Shown here one piece after another: positions 1-7,671 of a stretch of DNA of 21,483 nt (position 1 is its first letter; each line of letters begins with the position of its first letter). The notes under the pieces are model-generated. The model did no database searches. It was not told the origin of the DNA and saw nothing but the letters and a program-made list of their open reading frames with translations. Position numbers and translations under genes: made by a program. Source of the stretch: JAXGVG01 sp040773965 (lineage in GTDB: Bacteria > Pseudomonadota > Alphaproteobacteria > UBA9219); NCBI GenBank assembly GCA_040773965.1, contig JAXGVG010000014.1:1-21483 (forward strand), in the 5' to 3' direction.

Positions 1-727
1 CCGCTTCGGTGGCGTGGGCGATAGCCTCCGGATCGTGGCCGTCGATGGCCTGGACGTGCCAGCCGTAGGCCCGGAAGCGTTCCTGCACGTTCTCGGTAAA
101 GGCGAGCGACGTGGGGCCGTCGATCGATATCCTGTTGTCGTCGTAATAGACGATGAGACGCCCCAGCTTGAGGTGTCCGGCCAGCGACGCCGCTTCGTGG
201 CTGATGCCTTCCATCAGGTCGCCGTCCGACGCGATCACGAACGTGCGGTGATCCACAAGATCGTCCCCGAAACGCGCGTTCATGTTCCTTTCGGCCAGGG
301 CAAAGCCGACGCTTGCCGCAAACCCTTGCCCCAACGGCCCCGTCGTCATTTCGACGCCGATGGTGACGTCGTGTTCCGGATGGCCGGGCGTATGACTGTC
401 GAGCTGGCGGAAGTTTTTGATTTCGTCCATCGTCATCTTCGGGTAACCGGCCAGATGCGCCAGCGCGTAAAGCAGCATCGAGCCGTGTCCCGCCGAGAGA
501 ATGAACCGGTCGCGGTCCGGCCAGTTGGGGCATGCGGGATCGAAACGCAAAAACCGGCGCCAAAGGACCGTCGCGACGTCCGCCATGCCCATGGGCATCC
601 CCGGGTGGCCCGACTTCGCCTTTTCGACCGCGTCCATGGAAAGGACGCGCAGCGCGTTGGCCATTCGGGTGTGCATCGGGTCGGCGGCGCTTTTGGACGG
701 CACGGCGGCAACAGGGGAAACTGGCAT
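1..727 (-). CDS. tkt: Transketolase, N-terminal part (runs off window)
   Basis: Reading the minus strand from an ATG at 727 gives an open frame of 242 codons to the window edge. It begins MPVSPVAAVPSKSADPMHTR and continues with NALRVLSMDAVEKAKSGHPG, the classic N-terminus of thiamine-diphosphate transketolase. Further on are TTGPLGQGFA, the cofactor-binding ASDGDLMEGISHEA segment and YYDDNRISIDG, all family hallmarks of the pyrophosphate/Mg-binding domain. The enzyme moves two-carbon ketol units between sugar phosphates in the non-oxidative pentose phosphate pathway in the cytosol. The rest (pyrimidine-binding and C-terminal domains) lies left of the window. The start is chosen because the frame upstream shows no family similarity; the ribosome-binding site is weak. 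In alphaproteobacteria tkt commonly lies next to, and divergent from, the zapA locus, as here apart from one inserted gene. Confidence 0.95.
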   Translation of the reverse strand, partial: MPVSPVAAVPSKSAADPMHTRMANALRVLSMDAVEKAKSGHPGMPMGMADVATVLWRRFLRFDPACPNWPDRDRFILSAGHGSMLLYALAHLAGYPKMTMDEIKNFRQLDSHTPGHPEHDVTIGVEMTTGPLGQGFAASVGFALAERNMNARFGDDLVDHRTFVIASDGDLMEGISHEAASLAGHLKLGRLIVYYDDNRISIDGPTSLAFTENVQERFRAYGWHVQAIDGHDPEAIAHATEA

Positions 728-821
728 ATTTATATCTCGAATATGGGTGACTTTTCCTTGGCGGGAAAATGCCGAAAATGAGGCCCCGGCGCAACCAAGA
801 AACGCCCCAACAGGCGAATCT

Positions 822-850
822 TTGACAATTCAACGGTAAACCGTTTAAAC
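822..850 (+). promoter_or_regulatory. Candidate sigma-70 promoter with 6-bp inverted repeat
   Basis: A perfect -35 hexamer TTGACA sits at 822-827. A weak -10 (TTTAAA at 844-849, 16-nt spacing) follows. An exact inverted repeat, AACGGT-aa-ACCGTT at 832-845, lies inside the spacer, where a repressor could sit. It would drive the membrane protein gene starting at 888. This is inferred from motif matches only. Confidence 0.35.
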
Positions 851-887
851 CTGTCCCGACGTTCGTGAAAAACGGTGTTTTTCCGCC

Positions 888-2507
888 ATGTTTCCTTCCT
901 TTTTCGCCCCCGCCGACGACTCGCCCGCCGCCGCCACCGAACGCCTGATTGCCCTTTGCGGGTGGCTTTTGTTCGCCGCCGTTTGCGTCTGGGCCATTTT
1001 CTTCGTGCCCATGAACATGGACGAGGCGAGCCCTTACCACCTTCTCGCCTGCCAGTCGCACCCCATATCCGCGCTGCACGTTTTCCGGGAAGGCTGTTTC
1101 CCCGGCCATTACAGCATAGTCACGCCGTTCGGTTTCTATATGGCGCGGTCGTATCCCTATCTGGGGATGCTTTCCTCTTTTCTCTACGCGCCATTTTATT
1201 ATCTTGCGCCTACGTCGCCGTCGTCGCTGTACTGGTTCGGGCTTGGGTGTTTCGTTCTTTTCGCCGTTACGATGAGCCGCTTTACGGCCAAGCCGCGTTT
1301 GAGCCTTCCGCTTTTTCTCGCTTTCTTTCCCTTCCTGTTCCAGTTCGTCCACGACGAGGGCGTAAGCAAGTTCAGCCTTTTGCTCTTCCCGCTCGCGGCG
1401 CTTTTGTTCAGACGCATGACGGCAGCGGAGAAGCCGAGGCAATATGCGCTGGCTTTTCTTCTCGCGCTTCTTTTGCTGGCTGGCATCGAGAACAAGATTT
1501 TCGTCCTTCATCTTCTTCCCGCCATCGGCTTTTTCTGCCTTGCGCTTCTTGGCGAAGCCAATTGGCAGGGACTGAGTAGCCGCTTGCGCCGCGCCCTGCC
1601 TGCGTTCGTTCTTATCGGCGCTCTTCTGGTTCTGGCCGTTTTCGTCCTGCTGTTTTCTTCCCTCGAGCACGACGACATGCGGGAACTTTACCTGTTCTGG
1701 CTCCGCGATTTCGCCAAGCAACGCTTCGGATTCTGGACACTTATGCAAAGTTATTTCTTTTATACATTCTTTTGGGCGGGTTACGCCCACTTTATCTTTA
1801 TTTTCGACATGTTCAGCGTCTCCGTTATTCTGGGGTCGCTGCTGACCCTCGGGTTCTTCGTCTATGCCTTCCTGACCGCGCATAAAGCGGGGCTTTTGAA
1901 ACGTCTTTTGAAGCCCCGCGCCGCCTTGCTTTTGGCCAGTTTTTGCTCTCTTGCCATCGTTTTCCTTGTCTCGGGCAACGTTTGGGCCGGGCATCATTTC
2001 GTATTCTTCTGGGTTCCCCTCATGATGCTTGTGGTTGATTTCATGGGCGCGCTGAAACCCGCGAAGCTTCTGGGAGCCGGGTTCTTTTTCCTTTTCCTCA
2101 ACGCCTTTGCCGCGCTCGCGTCTACCCAGCAGCCCATCGCCGTCGCCAGCGCCCCCGAACGCGACGCGATTCTTCAATACCTTGCGGAGGAAGTCCCGCC
2201 CTCCCGGTCGCTGGTCAATTTCTCGACGTGGGGCGGCTACTACAACTATTCGCTTTTCGCGCCCCGCAACCAGCTTGTGGTGTTCACGGAGCCCCTTGAA
2301 CCCGCGAATGCCGCCCGGCTTTGGGCTCTTGCGCGGGAGACGGACCGTACGATCTATAACGTTTGCTTCGGCCCCGGTTGCGACAAGGAAACGCTGGATC
2401 AACTTTTTGGCCCGGAAGCGAGCTTTGAGGAACGTTTGCGGGGCTTGCAGCACTGGCGGCTTTTCGTGGCCGCACCAACAAAAGAGCCAATCTTTACGCG
2501 CCCATAA
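888..2507 (+). CDS. Multi-pass membrane protein, GT-C glycosyltransferase-like
   Basis: The 539-residue product starts with a short cytoplasmic stretch and a first membrane helix (about residues 19-41). Next comes an outside loop with an acidic NMDEAS motif (D45, E46), and then roughly ten further hydrophobic segments. The C-terminal quarter (about residues 420-539) is soluble and contains the segment NFSTWGGYYNYSLFAPRNQL. A D/E pair in the first extracytoplasmic loop, many helices and a soluble tail are the general plan of GT-C enzymes that use polyprenyl-phosphate sugars. No family-specific signature was recognised, so the substrate is unknown and a non-enzymatic membrane role remains possible. 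The ATG at 888 lacks a clear Shine-Dalgarno sequence. The gene sits between tkt and the zauP/zapA pair, which are usually closer together, so it looks like an insertion. It ends 4 nt before the -35 box of the next transcription unit. Confidence 0.6.
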   Translation: MFPSFFAPADDSPAAATERLIALCGWLLFAAVCVWAIFFVPMNMDEASPYHLLACQSHPISALHVFREGCFPGHYSIVTPFGFYMARSYPYLGMLSSFLYAPFYYLAPTSPSSLYWFGLGCFVLFAVTMSRFTAKPRLSLPLFLAFFPFLFQFVHDEGVSKFSLLLFPLAALLFRRMTAAEKPRQYALAFLLALLLLAGIENKIFVLHLLPAIGFFCLALLGEANWQGLSSRLRRALPAFVLIGALLVLAVFVLLFSSLEHDDMRELYLFWLRDFAKQRFGFWTLMQSYFFYTFFWAGYAHFIFIFDMFSVSVILGSLLTLGFFVYAFLTAHKAGLLKRLLKPRAALLLASFCSLAIVFLVSGNVWAGHHFVFFWVPLMMLVVDFMGALKPAKLLGAGFFFLFLNAFAALASTQQPIAVASAPERDAILQYLAEEVPPSRSLVNFSTWGGYYNYSLFAPRNQLVVFTEPLEPANAARLWALARETDRTIYNVCFGPGCDKETLDQLFGPEASFEERLRGLQHWRLFVAAPTKEPIFTRP

Positions 2508-2510
2508 CAA

Positions 2511-2539
2511 TTGACGCCCTCTTTCTTCGAGGTTAGTGT
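2511..2539 (+). promoter_or_regulatory. Candidate promoter of the zauP-zapA unit
   Basis: TTGACG at 2511-2516 and TAGTGT at 2534-2539 are separated by 17 nt. They lie 31 nt upstream of the zauP-like start codon. The -35 is good (5/6) and the -10 weak (3/6). Placement directly after the upstream stop codon suggests an independent unit. Confidence 0.4.
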
Positions 2540-2570
2540 TTTACTCAAGACCAGATTCGGGAGACGCTCC

Positions 2571-2795
2571 ATGCAACGCCTTAAAACCGCACTTGAGCAG
2601 TTGGATGAAATGATTTCCGCGCTTGAGGACCGGATCGGCCTTGATGCCGCCGCGCGCCAGGAAGCGCAAAAGAAACAATCCGAACAATTGAAGCTCAGCC
2701 GCGCGAGGGAAGCCGGGGTTTTGGCCGTCGCGCAAAAAGTCGCCACCCGCCTCGATCAGACGATCGAACATGTCGAACGCATCATAAGGAACTAG
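2571..2795 (+). CDS. Short coiled-coil protein upstream of ZapA (ZauP-like)
   Basis: The 74-residue product begins MQRLKTALEQLDEMISALED. It is almost entirely heptad-patterned helix: charged, alanine/leucine-rich, with no membrane segment or signal peptide. I chose ATG 2571 over an upstream in-frame ATG (2511) because GGGAGA at 2559-2564 lies 6 nt before it and the longer form would overlap the promoter. In alphaproteobacteria a small coiled-coil protein encoded directly upstream of zapA (ZauP in Caulobacter) pairs with ZapA to focus the FtsZ ring at midcell. The tail LDQTIEHVERIIRN is typical of this group. The gap to zapA is 2 nt, implying translational coupling. The assignment rests on size, coiled-coil nature and position rather than a strong motif. 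Confidence 0.7.
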   Translation: MQRLKTALEQLDEMISALEDRIGLDAAARQEAQKKQSEQLKLSRAREAGVLAVAQKVATRLDQTIEHVERIIRN

Positions 2796-2797
2796 CC

Positions 2798-3139
2798 ATG
2801 GCAAAAACCGCTACCGTCCCCGTCTATGGCGCCACCAAGGTTGCCATTACCCTTCACGGCCGCGAGTATTTTGTAACCTGCGACGCGGGCGAGGAACTCC
2901 GGCTTCAGGAAATCATCAAGCTTGTGGACAGCAAGCTGGAGGAAGTGGCGGAACGCGGCGGCAGCATTACCGAATCCCGCCTGTTCATGCTGACCTGCCT
3001 CATGTTGGCCGACGAGCTTATCGAAACGCGGCGGCGGATGGCCCGCAGCCAGCGCGCCGAAGAGGATCTTATGGTCGCCGCCGTCGAGCACCTGCGCCAG
3101 CGCGTCGCCACCATCGCCCAGCAAGTCGGCCGGGCTTAA
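2798..3139 (+). CDS. zapA: Cell division protein ZapA
   Basis: The 113-residue product shows the ZapA plan. An N-terminal beta-rich globular head (KVAITLHGREYFVTCDAGEE, residues about 14-33) is followed by a helix beginning LQEIIKLVDSKLEEV. The MLTCLMLADELIETRRRMAR segment leads into the long dimer/tetramer coiled coil that runs to the C-terminus. ZapA binds and bundles FtsZ filaments in the cytosol, with partner proteins at the Z-ring. It is the second gene of the zauP-like/zapA pair. Its stop codon overlaps the stop of the convergent tag gene by 4 nt (3136-3139), so no terminator and no 6S RNA gene can lie directly downstream. In many alphaproteobacteria ssrS follows zapA. Confidence 0.9.
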   Translation: MAKTATVPVYGATKVAITLHGREYFVTCDAGEELRLQEIIKLVDSKLEEVAERGGSITESRLFMLTCLMLADELIETRRRMARSQRAEEDLMVAAVEHLRQRVATIAQQVGRA

Positions 3140-3678
3140 GTTCTCCCCTCTTTTCCGAAGCGCATAACCTTTTGAATTTGCTTATAAATTGGGCAATCCT
3201 TTCGGTGCGCACCGGGAAGCAAATTGATGCCCATCAGAAACTCGTTCACGATTTCCTCCCCCATGAAGACGAACGTCGCGCGGAAGAGCTTGACCCATTC
3301 GGCCTTGCTTCGCGGGTGATGCGCCGCCAGCCAGCCCGCAAGGTTTTTATGCGTCCGGCGGATTTGCAGAAGCCGGTTCGCGTTTTCGGTAATCGCCTCG
3401 ATCTTGCGGCGGTTGCGGATGATGGACGAGTCGGCCAGAAGGCGCTTGATGTCGCGCTCTTTATAGGCCGCGACTTTGGTCACGGAAAAACGGTCGAACG
3501 CCTTGTTCAGCGCCCTGCGCTTTTTCAGGACGATCGTCCACGACAGCCCGGCCTGCATGATCTCCATCGCCAAACGCTCGAAAAGCAGCCGTTCGTTCGT
3601 CAGCGGAAAGCCGTGCTCGGTATCGTGATAACGGGCGTGCAGCGGCTTGTCTTTCGCATAGGCGCAGTACCAGGACAT
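3136..3678 (-). CDS. tag: DNA-3-methyladenine glycosylase I
   Basis: This 180-residue protein matches the Tag family of base-excision repair glycosylases, which remove 3-methyladenine from alkylated DNA. Visible hallmarks are C5, the YHDTEHG motif with H18, the EIMQAGLSW motif with E39 (equivalent to catalytic Glu38 of E. coli Tag), the VLKKR segment, IIRNRRKIEAI (helix-hairpin-helix region), and the C-terminal GAHRKDCP with H158 and C162. C5, H18, H158 and C162 reproduce the family's structural zinc site, including the H-x3-C spacing. Length is normal. The start overlaps the rnj stop by one base (TAATG at 3680-3676), so the two form an operon with probable translational coupling. No separate promoter is evident. 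Confidence 0.95.
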   Translation of the reverse strand: MSWYCAYAKDKPLHARYHDTEHGFPLTNERLLFERLAMEIMQAGLSWTIVLKKRRALNKAFDRFSVTKVAAYKERDIKRLLADSSIIRNRRKIEAITENANRLLQIRRTHKNLAGWLAAHHPRSKAEWVKLFRATFVFMGEEIVNEFLMGINLLPGAHRKDCPIYKQIQKVMRFGKEGRT

Positions 3679-5357
3679 TAAACCCTCACCACATGCGCCT
3701 CGATGACGGGTTTTTTGCCGTGGGATTCGTGGAGGAACCGGCGCGCGGCTTGCCGGATCGCGCTTTGGACCGCGCCATCGTCCGTACGCGAAGCTTTCGA
3801 CATCCCTTCCACCGCGTCCATGACGGCATGAATCATGTCTTCGCGCAGGGGCTTGACGTATTGCTCGTCCTCGATGCCCAGAAGCGTTACCTGCGCGTCG
3901 CTCATCAGCCGTCCGCGCTGATCCAGTACAAGCGTAACCACCGCCGCGCCGTTGTAGCCGAGCTTGCGGCGGTGCTTGACCGTTTCGCGGTCCAGCCGCC
4001 GCAGGATTTTGCCGTCCAGCCCGATCCTTCCCGCCGGGACTTCCGCCACCGTTTCATGGATGCCGGGGCCGAGCCGGATGAGCTGGCCGTCCTCTGGAAC
4101 GATCGAGGCCGGGACGCCGGATTCGCCCGCAATTTTCGCCAGCGCCGTTTGGTGCCGCAATTCGCCGTGCACCGGCACCACGAGTTTGGGCCGCGTCCAC
4201 GCGATAAGCCGGGCCATGTCGCCCGCCTTGGCGTGGCCAGAGGCATGCACGGGCGCCTGGCGTTCGGTCACCACTTCGATGCCTTGACGGAGCAGAAGGT
4301 TTTGCACGCGTCCGATCGCCTTTTCGTTGCCGGGAATGTCGCTGGACGAAAAGATGACCGTGTCGCCCGTATCAAGCTCGACCGCCGGGTGATCGAACGA
4401 CGCAATTCGGGACAGCGCCGAGCGCGGCTCGCCCTGGCAACCGGTGCAGATGAGGACGATTTTATCGCGCGGCGCCTGCATGGCTTCGTGCTCGCTCAGA
4501 AACCGGCTGAACTCCGGTAGATAGCCGCAGGATTCGGCAATCTCCGCGTTGCGCCACAACGAACGCCCGACCAGGCCTACATACCGGCCATGCTTTTGCG
4601 CCGCCACGGCTACGGATTTCAGGCGCGCGATGCTTCGGGAAAAACAGGTTACGGCGATGCGGTGGCGGAAGCGCCCGAAGACGTCGCACAGGCCTTTTTG
4701 CGCCGTGAGTTCCGAATCCGAGAACCCCGGCTCCAGCGCGTTGGTGGAATCGCCCACAAGCGCCATGAGTTTATGGCGCCCCAGTTCCTTAAGGCGTCTT
4801 TCGTTCGTCAGGTCGCCGACGATGGGATCGGGATCGAACTTCCAGTCGCCCGTGTGCAGCACCGTGCCGTGTTTCGTCGTCAGCGCGACCATGTGCGTTT
4901 CCGGGATCGAATGCGTCACGTGGATCATCTCGCCCTTGAAGGGCCCCAGTTCGAACGTGCCGTTGATGGGCAGCTCGATCAAATTGACCTGACCCTTCAG
5001 GCCCGCTTCCGCCAGCCTGGAACGGATCATCTCCAGCGTGAACGGCGTGGCGTAAACCGGGCACCGCAGATGCGGCCATAAATGTTCGATGCCGCCCAGA
5101 TGGTCTTCGTGCCCGTGCGTGATAACCATGCCCAATAGCGCGTCGCGCCGTTCCACGATGAACGAAATGTCGGGCATGATGACCTCGATGCCCGGTGTGG
5201 TTTCGTCCGGAAACGACACGCCGCAATCGACCATCAGCCACTGGCCTTCGGTGCCGTAAAGATAAAGGTTCATCCCGATTTCGCCGGAACCGCCCAGGGG
5301 CAGGAACCACAGCGCATCGTCCGGAGGACGATAGGGGTCTTTTTTACGTAAGGTCAT
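3678..5357 (-). CDS. rnj: Ribonuclease J
   Basis: The 559-residue product has the metallo-beta-lactamase/beta-CASP architecture. It carries LPLGGSGEIGMN at 19-30, VDCGVSFPD, the zinc-binding HGHEDH at residues 81-86, HVTHSIPETH, LHTGDWKFDPDP, the beta-CASP GDSTNALEPG segment, SSSDIPGNE, PVHASGHA and the late PVHGE motif. RNase J is a combined 5'-to-3' exonuclease and endonuclease that matures rRNA and degrades mRNA in the cytosol. Many alphaproteobacteria carry it together with RNase E. The conserved neighbourhood is birA-coaX-rnj. Here rnj is separated from coaX by an oppositely oriented gene and has its own promoter candidate at 5443-5471. A GGGA-type ribosome-binding site lies about 12 nt before the ATG. 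Confidence 0.95.
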   Translation of the reverse strand: MTLRKKDPYRPPDDALWFLPLGGSGEIGMNLYLYGTEGQWLMVDCGVSFPDETTPGIEVIMPDISFIVERRDALLGMVITHGHEDHLGGIEHLWPHLRCPVYATPFTLEMIRSRLAEAGLKGQVNLIELPINGTFELGPFKGEMIHVTHSIPETHMVALTTKHGTVLHTGDWKFDPDPIVGDLTNERRLKELGRHKLMALVGDSTNALEPGFSDSELTAQKGLCDVFGRFRHRIAVTCFSRSIARLKSVAVAAQKHGRYVGLVGRSLWRNAEIAESCGYLPEFSRFLSEHEAMQAPRDKIVLICTGCQGEPRSALSRIASFDHPAVELDTGDTVIFSSSDIPGNEKAIGRVQNLLLRQGIEVVTERQAPVHASGHAKAGDMARLIAWTRPKLVVPVHGELRHQTALAKIAGESGVPASIVPEDGQLIRLGPGIHETVAEVPAGRIGLDGKILRRLDRETVKHRRKLGYNGAAVVTLVLDQRGRLMSDAQVTLLGIEDEQYVKPLREDMIHAVMDAVEGMSKASRTDDGAVQSAIRQAARRFLHESHGKKPVIEAHVVRV

Positions 5358-5442
5358 GAAAAAACGTTCCCAATCAAACTTCGGTTATCCCGTGTTAACC
5401 AATCTTTTCCGGTTTTTCATTCTTCCTGAACCTAAAGAAAGT

Positions 5443-5471
5443 ATTATAAAGGCTGGAGACTTTCCGGTCCA
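5443..5471 (-). promoter_or_regulatory. Candidate rnj-tag promoter
   Basis: On the minus strand, TGGACC (5471-5466) and a perfect TATAAT (5448-5443) are spaced by 17 nt and point toward rnj. The predicted start site lies near 5436, giving a leader of roughly 80 nt. The -35 interleaves with the -35 of the opposing promoter at 5454-5482. Confidence 0.5.
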
Positions 5472-5482
5472 CGGGGTATAAT
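5454..5482 (+). promoter_or_regulatory. Candidate promoter of the unknown gene at 5530
   Basis: TGGAGA (5454-5459) and a perfect TATAAT (5477-5482) are separated by 17 nt. The predicted start is near 5489, leaving about a 40-nt leader before ATG 5530. It overlaps the divergent rnj promoter, so the two may compete for RNA polymerase or share a regulator. Confidence 0.55.
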
Positions 5483-5529
5483 TCACAACAAGCAGGATTG
5501 CAAAACATTCATATTTTCGGGTTTATCCC

Positions 5530-6150
5530 ATGAGCGCTTTCACAACCGAGCTTTTACGCCTTGTCGAAAAGAAAGGCTTTCCCGAAAAAATCCAGAAATG
5601 GATTGATGAAAACAGGGCCTATGCCGTGCGCATGGCCGAGCTTATCGGCTTGTTTGCGAGCGTTGAGAAGAAAGCCGATACCTATGCGGATTTTTACATC
5701 ACGTCGTATGAGCTTGTTAATCCCCACAACGTCCATCCGAAACAATGGGTGCTTTTAGCCAAAGACCCCCTTTTCAGGGACAAGCCTTTATATCTGGTAA
5801 CCGCCGTTCAGGAACAGAAAAATGGCGAGTTCAAAAGACGGAAATTTATCCTGAACGCCGGGCAAGCCGGAAAAATCGGTCTTCTTGCCAAAAAACCCGG
5901 CCAGGCGCGCGGGCGCAAGCCGCAGCTTCTTCTCAACGGCAAGGTTACGTTTGGCACATTGGGCCAGTATCTTGAAAACATGTTCGACATGTTTCATGTG
6001 GCAAACGTTTTCCCGCGCGTGCAGGACCTATCGTTCGAAAAAATCGCGGACGCCGAGTCCCGGCGCATCAATAAAGCGCTTCTGACGAAACCAGTCCGAT
6101 CAGGAATGAGATTCGGCTATTTCAAACACGTCAAGCCCGCGCTGAAATAA
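5530..6150 (+). CDS. Hypothetical lysine-rich protein
   Basis: I do not recognise this 206-residue protein. It is strongly basic and lysine-rich, has no signal peptide or membrane segment, and looks like a soluble alpha/beta protein. The first 50 residues are helical (LLRLVEKKGFPEKIQKWIDE). A central strand-rich part follows (WVLLAKDPLFRDKPLYLVTAV), then a basic linker with KKPGQARGRKPQ, and a C-terminal helical part with GTLGQYLENMFDMFHVANV. The coding sequence is visibly more AT-rich than its neighbours and uses AAA, TTT and GAA codons freely, which suggests transfer. It lies on the opposite strand inside the conserved birA-coaX-rnj cluster, has a good promoter of its own, and ends 3 nt from the convergent coaX stop. 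The basic linker could contact nucleic acid, but that is a guess. Real coding is supported by length, promoter and tight convergent packing. Confidence 0.75.
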   Translation: MSAFTTELLRLVEKKGFPEKIQKWIDENRAYAVRMAELIGLFASVEKKADTYADFYITSYELVNPHNVHPKQWVLLAKDPLFRDKPLYLVTAVQEQKNGEFKRRKFILNAGQAGKIGLLAKKPGQARGRKPQLLLNGKVTFGTLGQYLENMFDMFHVANVFPRVQDLSFEKIADAESRRINKALLTKPVRSGMRFGYFKHVKPALK

Positions 6151-6153
6151 GCG

Positions 6154-6927
6154 TTATTCTTTTTTGTTCCGCTCATAAATCGCGTAAAGCCCGCGCAGGG
6201 TCAGGTCGGCGTCGATATGTTCGATGGCGGGAACGGCTTCCTTGAACAACGGCGCGAGGCCGCCCGTGGCCACGACCGTCATGGCTTTCCCGTATTCGCC
6301 GCAGATGCGCGCGATAAGGCCCTCGATCAGCCCCACATAGCCCCAGAACGTGCCGGATTTGATGGCCTCGACCGTGTTCGTGCCGATGATTTTTTTCGGC
6401 TTCGCCACGCCGACGCGCGGCAGTTTCGCCGCCGCCATGTGCAGCGCCTGTAGCGAAAGGTTGATGCCCGGCGCGATCGAGCCGCCGCAGTAATTCCCTT
6501 CGCCGTCCACTACGTCGAACGTCGTCGCGGTGCCGAAGTCGATCAGCAGCAGCGGCGGTTTGTGAACGATCTTGCCCGCGATGGCGTTGATCAGGCGGTC
6601 CGCGCCGACTTCTTCAGGCCGGTCGATGTTGACTTGTATGCCGAGATCGACGCCCGGCGCGCCCACCACAAGGGGATCGCAGTTGAAATGCTGGCGGCAG
6701 AGCTTGAGCAAATGCAGATTGGCGTCCGGCACCACGCTGCCCAGAATAGCCGCCGTGACAGCCTCGGGCTTGCGTCCCGCCTCGGCCAGCAGAGGTTTCA
6801 AAAAGGCCGCGTATTCGTCCGTCGTGCGCTGGGCGTTCGTCGTCATCCGCCACACGCCCGCCACCGTTTCGCCATCGAACAGGGCGAAAACGGTGTTGGT
6901 ATTTCCGGCGTCGATGGCGAGAAGCAT
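6154..6927 (-). CDS. coaX: Type III pantothenate kinase
   Basis: The 257-residue product carries the ASKHA-fold motifs of type III pantothenate kinase. These are MLLAIDAGNTNTVFALFDG at the N-terminus with D6 in the phosphate-1 motif, GSVVPDAN, EEVGADRLINA, LLIDFGTATTFDVV (phosphate-2) and VVATGGLAPL near the C-terminus. It phosphorylates pantothenate with ATP as the first step of coenzyme A synthesis and, in this family, is not feedback-inhibited by CoA. It follows birA with a 9-nt gap, so the two are very probably cotranscribed. The usual third member, rnj, is displaced by the gene at 5530-6150. Confidence 0.96.
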   Translation of the reverse strand: MLLAIDAGNTNTVFALFDGETVAGVWRMTTNAQRTTDEYAAFLKPLLAEAGRKPEAVTAAILGSVVPDANLHLLKLCRQHFNCDPLVVGAPGVDLGIQVNIDRPEEVGADRLINAIAGKIVHKPPLLLIDFGTATTFDVVDGEGNYCGGSIAPGINLSLQALHMAAAKLPRVGVAKPKKIIGTNTVEAIKSGTFWGYVGLIEGLIARICGEYGKAMTVVATGGLAPLFKEAVPAIEHIDADLTLRGLYAIYERNKKE

Positions 6928-6936
6928 CGTTAATTC

Positions 6937-7671
6937 CTAACCCGCAAAGAAAACATCGCCCACCGTCATAGCCCTTTCCTGACCATCGGGCAAACGGAGG
7001 ATAAGACGGCCTTGTTCGTCAAGGCCCGCGAACGCGCCCTCGAACGTCTCATGCGAAAGCCGAACTGTCATTGCTCCCTTTTTAGCCTGCGCCAGCCATG
7101 CGTCGCGCAGAGGCGCGAATCCTCCGGCAAGCAAAACCCCTCGCCAGTGAAAAAAACACGCCAGAAACGTTTCCAGAGCCTCACCTGCATGAACGCGGGA
7201 GGCGCCCTCGGCGTCCAGCGATGTGGCCGCGAAAAGACCTTCGTCAGGGTGGCGTTTTATATTGATTCCAACGCCGATCACAAGCCACTCGACCGAATTT
7301 TCCGCGGATGGGCCTGCTTCAAGAAGAATGCCGCTTATTTTTTTGCCTTCCACAAGGACATCGTTGGGCCACTTCAGCTCGATAGAAGTTTCAGAAAGAA
7401 AACGCCGCACCGTATCCGCAACCGCCAACGCCGTCACGAACGTGTAAAACCCCGCTTCCTGCGGCGGGCAACGCGGACGAAGCAAAAGCGAGGCATAAAG
7501 ATTGCCTTCCGGCGATTCCCACGCGCGGCCCCATCTCCCCTTCCCTGCCGTTTGGCGAAGCGCCTGAACGACCAGTCCTTCGGCTTCACCCGCTTCCGCC
7601 GCGTGTTTGACATCGTCGTTCGTGCTGGCCGTCTCCGGCGCCTGTTTCAATCTGAAAAAGGAAGGGATCAT
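6937..7671 (-). CDS. birA: Biotin--[acetyl-CoA-carboxylase] ligase
   Basis: The product of 244 residues is a biotin protein ligase without the N-terminal repressor domain, as is usual in alphaproteobacteria. Motifs are ETASTNDD, the biotinoyl-AMP loop QTAGKGRWGRAW, YASLLLRP, the catalytic KWPNDVLVEGKKISGILLE and VIGVGINI, followed by a small SH3-like C-terminal domain ending FDVFFAG-like (VGDVFFAG). It attaches biotin to carboxylase carrier proteins. An in-frame GTG at 7680 would add three residues. I prefer ATG 7671 because the nuoN-like tail ends in TGA overlapping this ATG (ATGA at 7671-7668), the typical coupled start. With the upstream genes gone, the nearest visible minus-strand promoter is that of tRNA-Asp, so birA-coaX may now depend on read-through from it. 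Confidence 0.95.
   Translation of the reverse strand: MIPSFFRLKQAPETASTNDDVKHAAEAGEAEGLVVQALRQTAGKGRWGRAWESPEGNLYASLLLRPRCPPQEAGFYTFVTALAVADTVRRFLSETSIELKWPNDVLVEGKKISGILLEAGPSAENSVEWLVIGVGINIKRHPDEGLFAATSLDAEGASRVHAGEALETFLACFFHWRGVLLAGGFAPLRDAWLAQAKKGAMTVRLSHETFEGAFAGLDEQGRLILRLPDGQERAMTVGDVFFAG

Noticed and set aside
875..1579. 234-codon Arg-rich frame overlapping the membrane protein
   Set aside because: Out of frame with a clearly hydrophobic coding pattern; low-complexity Arg/Ser content.
3693..5081. Two long plus-strand frames opposite rnj
   Set aside because: Shadows of RNase J, whose motifs are complete on the other strand.
6150..6175. Bidirectional terminator between the unknown gene and coaX
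   Set aside because: Only a weak AATAA/TTATT stem precedes a T run; too unstable to call.
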